From assembly GCF_040807025.1 (NCBI RefSeq), contig NC_090946.1, forward strand, positions 4,258,001 to 4,322,000: a stretch of 64,000 nt of DNA, written 5' to 3'. Positions 14,473-23,770 of the stretch are shown in pieces. Position numbers and translations under genes: made by a program. Every line of letters begins with the position of its first letter. Position 1 is the stretch's first letter. This DNA comes from Struthio camelus. Taxonomy: Eukaryota; Chordata; Aves; Struthioniformes; Struthionidae. Under the pieces are notes generated by a model. The model made no database searches and was not told where the DNA came from. It was given only the letters and a program-made list of their open reading frames with translations.

Positions 14473-14763
14473 TTGATTTACCAAACCCTTATAATTGTTT
14501 TTTATTCTAAACTCAAAAAAGAGTTCTAGGCCAATAACAAAAATACATGTATAAATAAATTCCCAGACTAAGAAGAAAAAAGAAAGTGCCTCTTTTTTTT
14601 TTTTTAATGCTGTACTTCACATAACCTTTTCCTATAACTTGTCAAAGCAGTGTGCTTTTTTTTCAGAATAAAATTTACATACAAATACAATGTTTCTCAC
14701 ATTTTCTGGAGAGGTAGTTTAAACGTTGTTACTGAAGGCTGTAATTGCACAAGTGAAATAAAA
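14473..14763 (+). other. FEN1: FEN1 3' UTR with three poly(A) signals
   Basis: AATAAA occurs at 14554-14559, 14667-14672 and 14757-14762. The first lies 82 bases after the stop and is enough for a short UTR; the others allow longer forms. Which are used cannot be seen. Confidence 0.7.
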
Positions 14764-15740
14764 TACCAGTTTTAAAGAAAAGCACATCAGTTACAGTGGT
14801 TAACAGATCAAAGGTAGCCCTGAATGTAGAAAATTAAATTTTAATCCTGGTTTCGTAGTGGCTTTTTGATAGACACCAGTTTTCAAGATCCATTGGTCAA
14901 TTCTGTACCAAGTTTCAAATGAGAAATTGGACTTGTCTCACAGGGGAATTCCCTTGGCATTGTTAAAATAATGATATCTGATTCTAAACCTGGGAACATT
15001 GAGAATGTTTTGTAAAATGTACTGTAAACAAAAGAAGCAATTGCTGCATGTAGCAGGCAGACAGCTTCTTCAGTTGGACATCCTGCCCAACTATGGCTGG
15101 AAGAGGGGGTGTATGGTGTCCTTTCCTCCCATTTTAAATATTGCTTCTGAATTGTTCTGATCTGAATGCTAAAGTTCATGGCAGGGATAGTTGTCATTAT
15201 AGTTGATTGATATTTTGGTGCTGCCTGATCCAGCTCATGTTTGTTTTCTTACCTGCTGAGCCAGTCTAGGTGTTCTGGTAATGGTTTCCTGGGTCTGCAA
15301 GGAAAGCTTTAAGGACCTGTCTGGAGACTCAGTTGGCATTATTTGAATCTACAGCTAAAAAACATGAGAAGGAACACAGGAAGACTGAGAATAAGGTAGT
15401 GTAGGAATAAGAGAAGGGTGTGGGGATGTTACAGCCATGGTGGGGTTGGTAGATAGAAGATGATCTCTGGACCTCCCTCTTTTCTTCATAGTCTTCCTCT
15501 GTGGTACCCACCTCTCACTTTTGTTGTCACATGGCAAACTGAATGAAAGGTGGTGGTTCTGTTCAAAAAGTACAGCTGATCTGTAGACTGTCTTGCATGT
15601 GCATATACACACATACAAAAATCACTAAGTCAAGGTGTGCTTACAGACATCAGGAAAGAGAATTTGAGGCTCACTGTTTTGAAGAATTAGCCCATACCTT
15701 TCTTATGTTTCTGCCAATATTACCACCCCTAAAAGTACAC
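14764..15740. other. Intergenic, nothing recognised
   Basis: I find no exon, RNA gene or known repeat. In other vertebrates a FADS desaturase gene would be expected on the far side of FEN1; no FADS exon is seen here or further right. Confidence 0.5.
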
Positions 15741-16300
15741 TTATTTGCAGATTGCATCTCAGGGGTGCCTTGAGACGCTAAGTAGGCTTTACAGTGCACC
15801 CCAAAGCCTTCTATGTGCCTGTCACGGGTGCTGTGAGGTTTTTGGCGTGTACGTCAGGCCATCGAGGGACCCTCTGGATTTCTTTCAGGCATGCCCCAAA
15901 ACCTGCCTGCCTTTCAGGGATGCATTAGAGGCCTATGCCTGTCTTTTGGGGGTGCGTTTTGGAGTGCTCCAAAGCCTTTGACATGCCTTTCAGGGTACAC
16001 AAGTGGCTTCAGCATTCCTTTTTGTGCATCCCAAAACCACATTAGGCTCTAGAAAGAGCTTCTGGGCCTCTTTGTGCAACCATTTCTCAGGCAGAGGATA
16101 CTTCTTGGTATCTATCTGCATTCTGGCACATGGTAGGGTCCTTGGTGTGCTTTTGGGTGTACCTAAGAGGTCCCAATGTGCTTTTCAATTTACAAAGGGG
16201 CTTTGCTGCACCCCAGGGGCCTTGGTGTGCCTTTTGGTGCATCCTAAATCCGGTGTTCCTGCAGTATGCCCCAAGGGTCTTCCTCCGTGCTGTCACTGTC
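15741..16300. repeat. Degenerate short tandem repeat tract
   Basis: A loose motif of roughly 35-45 bases recurs: CCTTGGTGTGCCTTTTGGTGCATCC and variants such as CATGCCTTTCAGGGTACAC. Copies are visible around 15770, 15890, 15930, 15985, 16020, 16140, 16180, 16225 and 16265. Copies are diverged and the period is irregular, so this is an old minisatellite-like tract. It is interrupted at 16037-16115 by sequence from FEN1. Confidence 0.6.
16037..16115 (-). pseudogene. Antisense fragment of the FEN1 coding exon
   Basis: These 79 bases match the reverse complement of FEN1 14110-14188 with three mismatches by eye (about 96%). The piece corresponds to FEN1 residues of roughly 263-288. It is internal to an exon and has no start, stop or poly(A) tail, so it is not an ordinary retrocopy end. 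It sits inside the degenerate repeat tract about 1.9 kb from its source, in the opposite orientation. Confidence 0.9.
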
Positions 16301-16441
16301 ATTGGACACAACCAGAGTGCAGCTCACAGAGGCAGCGAACAGACACAGCAGTCTGCGCAGCAGTTCACGCAGAAGGATGCCAGAAGGCAAAGAAGGCACC
16401 TTAATTTCTTGTAATGGCGTGTCCTTCCCCCAGACACGGTC

Positions 16442-17480
16442 ATGACATGCCGCAGAGCACAGGGCCCAGTGGCTCTCGGAGTTGCTGCATCAGCTGGGCT
16501 TGAGGCTTCAAGCCCGAGAGGCCCTCTGACAGCAGCTGCAGCTCTACAGGTGTCAGGCTGCAGGGAGTGCCTGGGGCCTCTCTGTGGGGCCTGGGCTGAT
16601 CAGCTGAGAGTGCTGTGGTTGCTCAGTTGTCGCCAGGTGAAGGAGTTCTGGGCGGAAGTCAGTGGGCTGCGTAGCATCCGCGAAGATGAGCAGGAGACTG
16701 GCAGGGTATTCTCAGAGCCTGTGCAGCTCCAGGAGTCCCCAGCGCCACTGCAGCACAGTTGCTGGAGGGCTCTGCAGCGTGTGTAACACAGGTAGAGCCT
16801 AACAGCGTTGAAGAAGGCTGGAAACGGGTCACCTCTCGTAGAAGGAGAAAGGCTCTTGCTCCTGCTCAAGACGTGCCTGTGAAGAACACGTTTCGCGCCC
16901 TCCAAGCTGAGGAGGAGCTGGGCACGGCTCCAAGGGAGGCAACTGTCCTGACAGACCCTGTACCATGCAGGAAGAGCCGGAAGACGCAGCGAGTGATTGC
17001 TGTGCGTGCCTGCCTGCGGCAGGGGACAGAGGCACCTCTCTGCCGCCCTGACCTGCTGTCCGGAGAGGTTTGCTGCCTGCCAGGGGCTCGAAGAAGCGAG
17101 GTCGTGGAAAGAGTGCCAAGGCTTGTCCATGCAGCAGACTACTGGCCTCTGCCGCTCTGCCATGTGGGCGGTAATGGCACAAAAGGCACCCCACAGACCA
17201 TCCAACGGGGCTTCAGAGCGCTGCGAGTGGTGGTCAAGGGTCTGGGAGGCCAGGTCGTTTTCTCCTGCATGCTGCCTCTGAGGGGGAAGGACGGCAGGAG
17301 GAGCAGACGAGTTTTAACAGCTGGCTGCGCCACTGCTGTTGGCAGCAGGCTTTTGGTTTCGATGAGCATGGAACCCCGTGTGAAGCTCGACCGCTGATGG
17401 CAAGAGCTGGGATCCACCTCACGAAGCGGGGCACGCGTGTCTTTGCCAAGACGCAAGGTTGGCCAGCCTGGTAAGGAGGC
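16442..17480 (+). pseudogene. CR1 ORF1 remnant (esterase-like protein)
   Basis: ORF1 of CR1 encodes a protein with a GDSL/SGNH-type esterase domain. Three frames must be joined to follow it. The first (to about 16780) contains RECLGPL and LRSIREDEQE. The second (about 16780-17310) contains EEGWKRVTSRRRRK, FRALQAEEE, GTEAPLCRPDLLSGEVCCLPGAR and VVFSC. The third (about 17305-17475) contains WLRHCC, FGFDEHG and GIHLTKRG. The catalytic serine block, normally GDSL before RGTEAP, reads RACL, so the enzyme is dead. The Asn block reads GGNG, and the final block keeps its histidine. Confidence 0.85.
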
Positions 17481-17599
17481 CTTTAAAGTAGGAAAGACGG
17501 CGGGAGGGGAACAGTAGAGTGACACGGTAGTCAGTAAAACAGCACTCAAGTCAGGACGCCTCCAGCGGGTGCATGCAGCCAGGGGAGACGGCATGGCAC

Positions 17600-19186
17600 G
17601 TGGCTATGGAGGCTCCTCTTGCACCTCTCCTGAGAAGCTTACGCGATCGATTGGCTTTCTGAACCGCCTGTACACCAATGCACGCAGCATAGGGAACAAG
17701 CAGGAAGGCTTAGAGGGCTGTGTGCAGTTGCAGGGCCATGATCTCGTTGCAGTGCCAGAGACGCGGTGGGCTAGCTCACACGACTGGAATGCTGTCGTGG
17801 CTGGCTCTGTGCTTTTTAGGCAAGACAGGCCAGGAAGGCGAGGTGGTGGAGTTGCCCTTTATGTGAGGGAGCAACTAGAATGTATGGCGCTCTGCCTGGG
17901 GTGGGGTGGGGTGGGGTGGGGTGGATGAAGAGCAAGTTGCGAGCCTATGGGTAAGGCTTAAAGGGCAGGCTAACGTGGGTGACACGGTGGTGGTGGGGGG
18001 TTTACTGCAGGCCACCCGATCAGGAAGAGGCAGTCGAGGAGGCCTTCTACAGACAGCTGGAAGTAGCCTCACGCTCACAGGCCCTGGTTCTCATGGGGGA
18101 CTTCAAGCACCCTGACATCTGCTGGGAAGAGAGCCCAGCTAGACACAAAGAGTCGAGGAGGTTCCTGCAGAGCATTGAGGAGAACTTCTTGACCCAGGGG
18201 GTGGCGACGCCAACAAGGAGAGGTGTGCTGCTGCACCTGGTTCTAACAAACCAAGAAGGTCTGGTTGGAGATGTGCAGGTTGGGGGCAGCCTTGGCTGCA
18301 GTGACCGTGCGATGGTAGCGTTCGGTATCCTAGGAGGAGGAAGCAGGGCAATAAGTAGGACGGCAACGCTGGACTTGAGGAGAGCTAACGTTGGCCTCTT
18401 CAGGGACCTACCTAGGGGACTGTCATGGGGTAGGGCCCTAGAAGGAAGGGGCGGGGGGGCGTGGTGCGTGGTGAGTCCAGGAGAGCTGGTTAACATTCAA
18501 GTATCACTTCCAGCAGGCTCAAGACGGGTGCATCCCGCTGAGTAAGAAGTCGAGCAAAGTGGGCCGGAGAGCTGCGTGGCTGAGCAAGGAACTGCGGGCA
18601 AAAGTCACACAGAAAGAAGGAAGTCTAGAGAATGTGGCAAAGGGGACAGGCCACTTGGGAGGAACGTAGGGGCGTTGTCAGCGTGTGCAGGGATGCGACA
18701 AGGAAGGCTAAGGCCCCTTTGGAATTAAATCTGGCAAGGGATGTCAAGGAGACGAAGAAGGGGTTCTTCAACTACCTCGCTGGCAAAAGGAAGCCTAGGG
18801 AAAAAGTGGGCCCACGGCTGAATGGGGCGGGTGCCCTGGTAACGAAGGCTCTAGAGAAGGCAGAGTTGCTGAATGCCGCCTTTGCCTGGGTCTTTGCTGC
18901 TAAGGCCAGCCCTTGGGAATTCCAGAGCCTGGGGACAAGAGAGAACGTCTGGAGAAAGGAAGACTCTCCCTTGGTGCAGGAGGACGGGGTTAGAGCTCGT
19001 TTGTGCAAACCTGACAGCCACAAACCCATGGGCCCCGCTGGGATGCACCCCCCCACAAACACACAAACCTGAGTGCTGCGGGAGCTGGCGGATGTTATTG
19101 CTAGGCCGCTCTCCATCATCGTGGCAAGGTCCTGGAGAACAGGAGCGGTGCCTGAGGCCTGGAAGAAAGCCAGGCTTTCTTTGCTG
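17600..19186 (+). pseudogene. CR1 ORF2 remnant: endonuclease and linker, no RT
   Basis: ORF2 of CR1 encodes an apurinic-type endonuclease followed by a reverse transcriptase. The endonuclease is followed through three frames: NARSIGNKQEGLE, DLVAVPETRW and GRRGGGVALYVREQLE (frame one), DEEQVASLWVRLKGQAN (frame two), then FYRQLEVASRSQALVLMGD and PTRRGVLLHLVLTNQEGL (frame three). GDFNHP is changed to GDFKHP, and the SDHEMV block to SDRAMV, which removes the catalytic histidine. The linker continues with CRDATRKAKAPLELNLARDV, KKGFFNYLAGKRK, KAELLNAAFAWVFAAKASP and RELADVIARPLSII. Nothing of the RT palm is present. Confidence 0.88.
17899..17928 (+). repeat. (GGGGT)n tract inside CR1 ORF2
   Basis: Five GGGGT repeats interrupt the endonuclease frame where CR1 normally has a short acidic stretch before the ESLWVR block. 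The run of four or more G4 tracts could form a quadruplex. It accounts for one of the frameshifts. Confidence 0.85.
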
Positions 19187-19237
19187 AGAGTGCCAAGGCT
19201 TGTCCATGCGGTAGACTACTGCCCTCGGTAGTAGGGG
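19187..19237 (+). other. Breakpoint filler: second copy of CR1 ORF1 piece
   Basis: Bases 19187-19226 match 17110-17149 of the CR1 ORF1 with three mismatches, in the same orientation. They are joined directly to the broken end of ORF2 and followed by a G-run (19232-19239), after which the ATAD2-like array begins. This looks like a templated or rearranged junction. Confidence 0.75.
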
Positions 19238-19283
19238 GGGGCGGAGTGAGGGCCTTATGGCTGCACGCTTTATTTATTTTCAG

Positions 19284-20798
19284 GTGCAAGCTTTATTTTC
19301 TGAGCTTTATGGAGAAGTCTTCAGTGTCCAGTCACCTAGCGAGGAGGAAGGGAGAAAGTTTTTCGAGGACTTGCTTGTCCAGCAAGCTGCTCAACCTGCT
19401 GCACCACAAAGGAGAGCAGGTGGGCCCGTTCTACACATAGAGCTTTGCCATCGGTAGCTTAGCAGCTATTCGGCATGTGTTTGGGTCACTGGTACGTCAG
19501 CAGATGGACTCTGCTTGTGTCTGACTGCCATCACTTGGCTAACCTTTTCTGGTTGACTGGAGGTTGTCACACACTGCAAGGCCTGCCTGTGGCATCCCCA
19601 CCTGAGCCTCGACTGCTGACGGAGGAGGAAGAGAGGCAGCTGGAGGAGCAAGAGGAGGACACATTGCCAGCGGTGCCTGCAGATGCCAGTACAGCCCTCT
19701 CCGGTGGCAAGGTCCCTTCGATTTTCTGTTGGAGCTTTTTGGTCTTTTGGGGATGAGCTGCCAATGGCGTTGCTACCTTCCCTGTTGCCATGGCATGCCA
19801 GGCTTTGGAGATGCGGCGGCTTTATGCCAAAGGCATTCCGTTTCGGACTGCGTTTCAGCATGGGAGGTGAATGCCCAGGACGTTCAGCCAGCATGCTTAC
19901 CAAGTAAAGGCCAGCCACAGAGGTTGGGTCACACTGGAAAACCCTGGCCTGGATGGCCCTGCAACTGCTAACTCCTCAAATGTTACATGCTGTTTAGAGC
20001 AGTTGCTGAACGCTCCGCAAGTTCTTCCCGGCATAGGAAAGAGGCCGTCTTTTCCCTTTGCCTTGCCTTCCTTTTTCGCTTCTTCTCCCTCTCGCCTTGC
20101 TGCCAGCACAATGGCACTTGAGTGCCTCTCGCCATTTCCCTGGTGCACCAAGTAAGAGGACGATGCTCGATTTCAAAGACAGAACTGCTTAGGTAATGCT
20201 TTGGCGTGCTGCTTCTGCTATCTCTGTGCAGCCGTATGCAGAGGAAAGCGAAGGCGGCCCACATCGCCCTCAGAGAGCCTAGCAGAGAAGAGGAGGAGAT
20301 GTTCAGCCGCTGCTGAGAAGGAAACTAACATCTGCCTCCTTTGTTGTGTCCCAACACATCGAGAGCCTGTTCAGAAGATCCCGTGCAGCTGTAAACTTGT
20401 ACTGTCTGGCTTTTTTCTTCAGCAGCTGCTGAATGACATTGGCGAGGCAACCAAGGACTGCAGCATACGCCACCTCGAGAAACTCCATCTGGTGCTCAGC
20501 CAGTGCACTTACCGCCACCGGCAGGACAATGACAGAACTCGCTTAATAGAGGTATTTGCTAAGTAGAGCCAACCAGCGACGGCATGCATCTACAGATCCT
20601 TTTCTTTTCCCTAAAGAACTCAGCTGCAGGGGTTGTGCATTTTTCTTCCCGCTTATAGCAAGTTTGTCTTTGGTTGGTTGGTGACTGTTGCTATTGTCAA
20701 TCTTTTTTTTTTTTTAGGAAATGAAGGAAGCAATTGGAAACTTCTCCCGTGCTCCTAACGTGAAACTCAGGAAAGGGGCGCCTGGAAGACAGGAATAA
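19284..20798 (+). pseudogene. ATAD2-like gene remnant (copy 0), last four exons only
   Basis: Exons 17-20 of the ATAD2-like model are present: 19284-19419 (VQALFSELYGEVFSVQSP), 19563-19672 (ending EEQEEDT), 20423-20551 (HLEKLHLVLSQCTYRHRQD) and 20718-20798 (stop TAA). All are open. Everything upstream, including both ATPase modules, is replaced by CR1, so no functional ATPase can be made. The 19563 acceptor has a poor pyrimidine tract and its donor at 19673 is uncertain. An extra basic exon near 20232-20330 (GKRRRP, EKRRR) may exist. Confidence 0.85.
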
Positions 20799-20799
20799 A
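20794..20799 (+). terminator. Poly(A) signal overlapping the ATAD2-like stop codon
   Basis: AATAAA at 20794-20799 contains the TAA stop (20796-20798). The same arrangement ends copies 1, 2 and 3 at 33895-33900, 46956-46961 and 60107-60112. If used, the 3' UTR would be only a few tens of bases. Confidence 0.55.
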
Positions 20800-20934
20800 G
20801 CTCATCTAAATCCTTTGAAGTTGTCTTCCTGGCTACCTTGTCATTGTTGCTGCTTCAGAAGCCTCGCAATGCTCCTTTTACATCCCTCCTCCCTCGCTCT
20901 CTCGCTAGCCACAAACCCTTCCGTTGTCTCCCCA

Positions 20935-21200
20935 GCGCTCTCCTGCTCGCCCCCTCCCGACGTCCGCCCAGCACCAGGGCTCAGCACCTTCTCCACCAAG
21001 GCCCCTCGACGCACACACGCACACGCGCCCTGCGCACCCAGCCCAGTGCTCTCCTGACCCGCTCGCCCCGCCGCGGGTCCCGCGCCCCCGGTGCCGCACT
21101 CGCAGCCTGTCCTGGTGCCCTGCCCGCCGCCGGCGCCGCGGCGCCCGCTCACCAGCTCCCGCCTGCACTCGGCCAGCGCTTCCGCTCCTCCCACGCCCTG
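20935..21200. promoter_or_regulatory. CpG-rich block in spacer, unit 1
   Basis: A sharp rise in CpG density against the flanks (GCCCGCCGCCGGCGCCGCGG and similar). It could be the promoter island of the following ATAD2-like copy, although it lies about 2.5 kb before the proposed ATG. Confidence 0.5.
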
Positions 21201-22307
21201 GAGGAAAAAAAAAGCCCCTGGAGTGGGTCTGTATGTGTGGAAAAGACGAGGCATCGGCCAGGTGCTGCTTCCAGGTAGCACCAGCGTCCTGAGGGCACAA
21301 GGAGGAAGGGGGTGCTGCACAGTGCGCCGTTTACAAGCGAACAAGCTCTTTCCTGAGCAGCTCTTGCTGCTTTCCTTGAAGAGACCAATTTCTGCTCTGC
21401 CTTCTCCGAGCATGCTCCGGTGCTCTCTTCCCCTCTGCCTGTCCTCACAGCTCCTCTCTTCCCCTCACGCATGATGACCTCTCCGCTGGTCCTCTCCCTG
21501 CAGCCTCCACCGTCCTTCCAGTTCCCTCCCGGCACGCTCACGTCCCCGCCCTTTTCCCCCCACTCACACTCACTTCCCCTCTGCAGCTTCTCGCTTGGGC
21601 AGCCGGTGCTGCTGTGGAAGGGACAGCGCCCCTCCGACAGACCTCTGCAGCTGTACAGTCGGGGCAGGGGGGGGGGTGTCAGCAGGAGCTCGCCTCTGCT
21701 CCCACGGGCTCGCTCACTCCAGTCCTTCCTTTGAGGCCCCCGCAGAGTCCCAGGGAGGAAAGCAACCTGCAGGCGATGGCATGCAGGCCCTCGGTGTAAA
21801 GCCACTCTGCTTTCCCTGGGCAGGCATCATTTCCGTGCCTCATTCGGGTGTGTGACGCTGCGTTGGCACGCTACAGGTGGGAAGCTCCTCTGAACCGCCT
21901 CCACTGGCAACCCAGCCAGCGTGAGGGTGCCGCGAGTGTTGTAGGCTGCGTGTGCGCGTCGCATTTTTTTCTTCTACAAAACGAGTGCCTTTAGAATGAA
22001 AATGGGGATTTGGGCTCCCGTGATTATCTCAGCCTGGGCCTACCCTTCATTTGTTTTCCCCTGTGAGCATCCCGTTTCTAAACCTCCCCAAATTAGAACC
22101 CACCCCAAGCCCAGTACTCCCAGGGGTTGTCTCGATTGCAGAGGCATTTTAGCGCCGAGGGAAAGCAATGACCATGCCCATAAAGGTTTGGGGGAGCTTT
22201 TGGTTTTGGTTTTGGTTTTATTTTCCCAGGCTTTGACAGCGTTGGGACACATTCGCGGCGCATTTGCCTGAAAGCAGTTCTCAGGGTGAGCGAGCACACT
22301 CCTCTGC

Positions 22308-22354
22308 TGCTTCACTAGGCTCGGCCCGCTCCATGCTTGTGGCCTAGTGAAGCA
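22308..22354. repeat. Perfect 13-bp inverted repeat (hairpin), spacer
   Basis: TGCTTCACTAGGC at 22308-22320 and its exact reverse complement at 22342-22354 flank a 21-base loop. It is kept in the other units at 35407-35453, 48468-48514 and 61619-61665. No known function is evident. Confidence 0.8.
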
Positions 22355-23770
22355 ACAGCTAGGACTCGGCCCTTCCTCCCCAGAAGATGACTGAGTCTTC
22401 CTCTGTATTCGTTGGGTTGCTCGCTTAGGCCTGCCTTCCTCAGCAGAGCCTCTCCTTGCCAGCAGGTGTAGCCCAGCAACCCCGAGGTGGGGACATGGCA
22501 GCACTGGAAGGCCTGAGGGGAGCCCCAGCCTGGGGAAGCCCTCCTGTGGGAGGGCCTTGGGGAGTGGGCAGGGAGCTGGGGGCAGCTCCCTAAAGTGCCC
22601 CAGGCAGCTCCCCTTCCCCTTGCAGGGCCCACCTTGGCAGGGCCTGGCCGGTCAATGCGTCCCTGCAGCCCCTCTGTGACATGAGCTGAGCCCAGGCGCT
22701 TGGGGCTGCTCTCGCTACTGCTCTGCTCTGCTCTGCTCTGGAGGAGCTGCTGGGCCGTGAGCAGCAGAAGGCGAGAGGAGGTGGTGGGACAGCGCGAGAC
22801 GCTGTTTGGTGAGGTTCCCAGGAGGATGCTGGAGAGCAGCGGTTTCTCCTGGCCGCAAGACCTATTTGGACTAACCCGGGAGGCCGCGAATTCCCTCTGG
22901 GCCCCTAGGGAAGTCCTCTGGCCTGCTGGAAATTGCTGGCTGCGGGAGCCCTCCATTATAGGGCGCTGTCGGGGCGGCACAACCTCCACGTTTTGACTCT
23001 TAGCTCCCCAGCAACACGTCCACCCCCGTGTTACTCGTGCCTTGCCAGCTGCGGTGAGAGGACCTTTGGCCCTTGCTCCAATAACTGCCTCCTGCTTTGC
23101 CGCTGCCAACACAGGTTTCTCCTGTGACGAGGGTTCATGTAGCTGTGGGTTTCTGAGTTACGCTTGTGCTCCTTGGTATGGTGGAGCCAACCTGGTTTGG
23201 CAGGAGCGTCTTGTAGGTAGGCAGTCATGGCTACTCAAGTCTTTCTTTGAGGACTGAGAAGGTGCGTGAGAGGAGGAATCGTAAAGGTGCGTCATGTCGG
23301 AAGACGTTGCAGACAGCTCCTGCGTAATTCCCTGCTGCTGGCTGAGGTTTTTGCATTAGCATTCCAAGTAGACCTTCCGACTACTGACTCTCGTGTCTAC
23401 GGGCTCAGCAATTTCTCCAGTGTCTTGTGAACCAAACGCTTGCTTGCCTTCCAGGAGATTTCCCGTGTCCTCTTCAGCAACTTTTGTTGCCTGAGAAACT
23501 GCCTCAGGAGTAAAGAGCTTTTCTTGCATGCTTCCAAAAGTTGACATGTGCTTCGTATGCTCTTTGAGTTCAGGTTCGGAGGAAGCATGGACCTCAGGCA
23601 GACTGCAGGAGTCCTTGCAGCAGAAGTCAAAATGTCTTTACCTTCCTCTTTCTCAGTAAGTAATGCCTTCCACCCAGCACTCTGATGCCCTTGCACTTTT
23701 CACGCAGCTGAACGAACGCCTTCCAAAGTGCACTGCACTCTAAAAGAACCTGTATCTTTGCTCCCTGTAG

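Larger units (their letters stand above)
16440..19186 (+). mobile_element. CR1 LINE, 3'-truncated and decayed
   Basis: A chicken-repeat-1 type non-LTR retrotransposon in plus orientation. ORF1 and the first half of ORF2 are recognisable, with frameshifts and lost catalytic residues. Sequence after the linker that precedes the reverse transcriptase (RELADVIARPLSII, then AVPEAWKKA at about 19170) is missing. CR1 copies are normally 5'-truncated, because reverse transcription starts at the 3' end. A copy with its 5' two thirds and no 3' end was therefore broken after insertion. The break abuts the ATAD2-like tandem array. The true 5' limit is not visible and may lie somewhat upstream of 16440. 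Confidence 0.9.
20799..23631. other. Spacer between ATAD2-like copies
   Basis: This 2.8-kb spacer separates the end of one ATAD2-like copy from the proposed start of the next. Equivalents are 33900-36730, 46961-49791 and 60112-62942. It holds a CpG-rich block, a short (TGCTC)n run near 22720, a perfect 13-bp inverted repeat (22308-22354), and a TTTTGG run near 22200. I see no convincing exon; promoter and 5' UTR of the next copy are expected here. Confidence 0.6.

Noticed and set aside
22700-22996. Plus-strand frame starting with a signal-peptide-like LLSLLLCSALLW
   Set aside because: The hydrophobic start is just the (TGCTC)n repeat translated; nothing after it resembles a secreted protein.
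22315-23112. A 265-codon minus-strand frame in each spacer
   Set aside because: No domain, no splice signals and low-information composition; kept open in all units only because the units are nearly identical.
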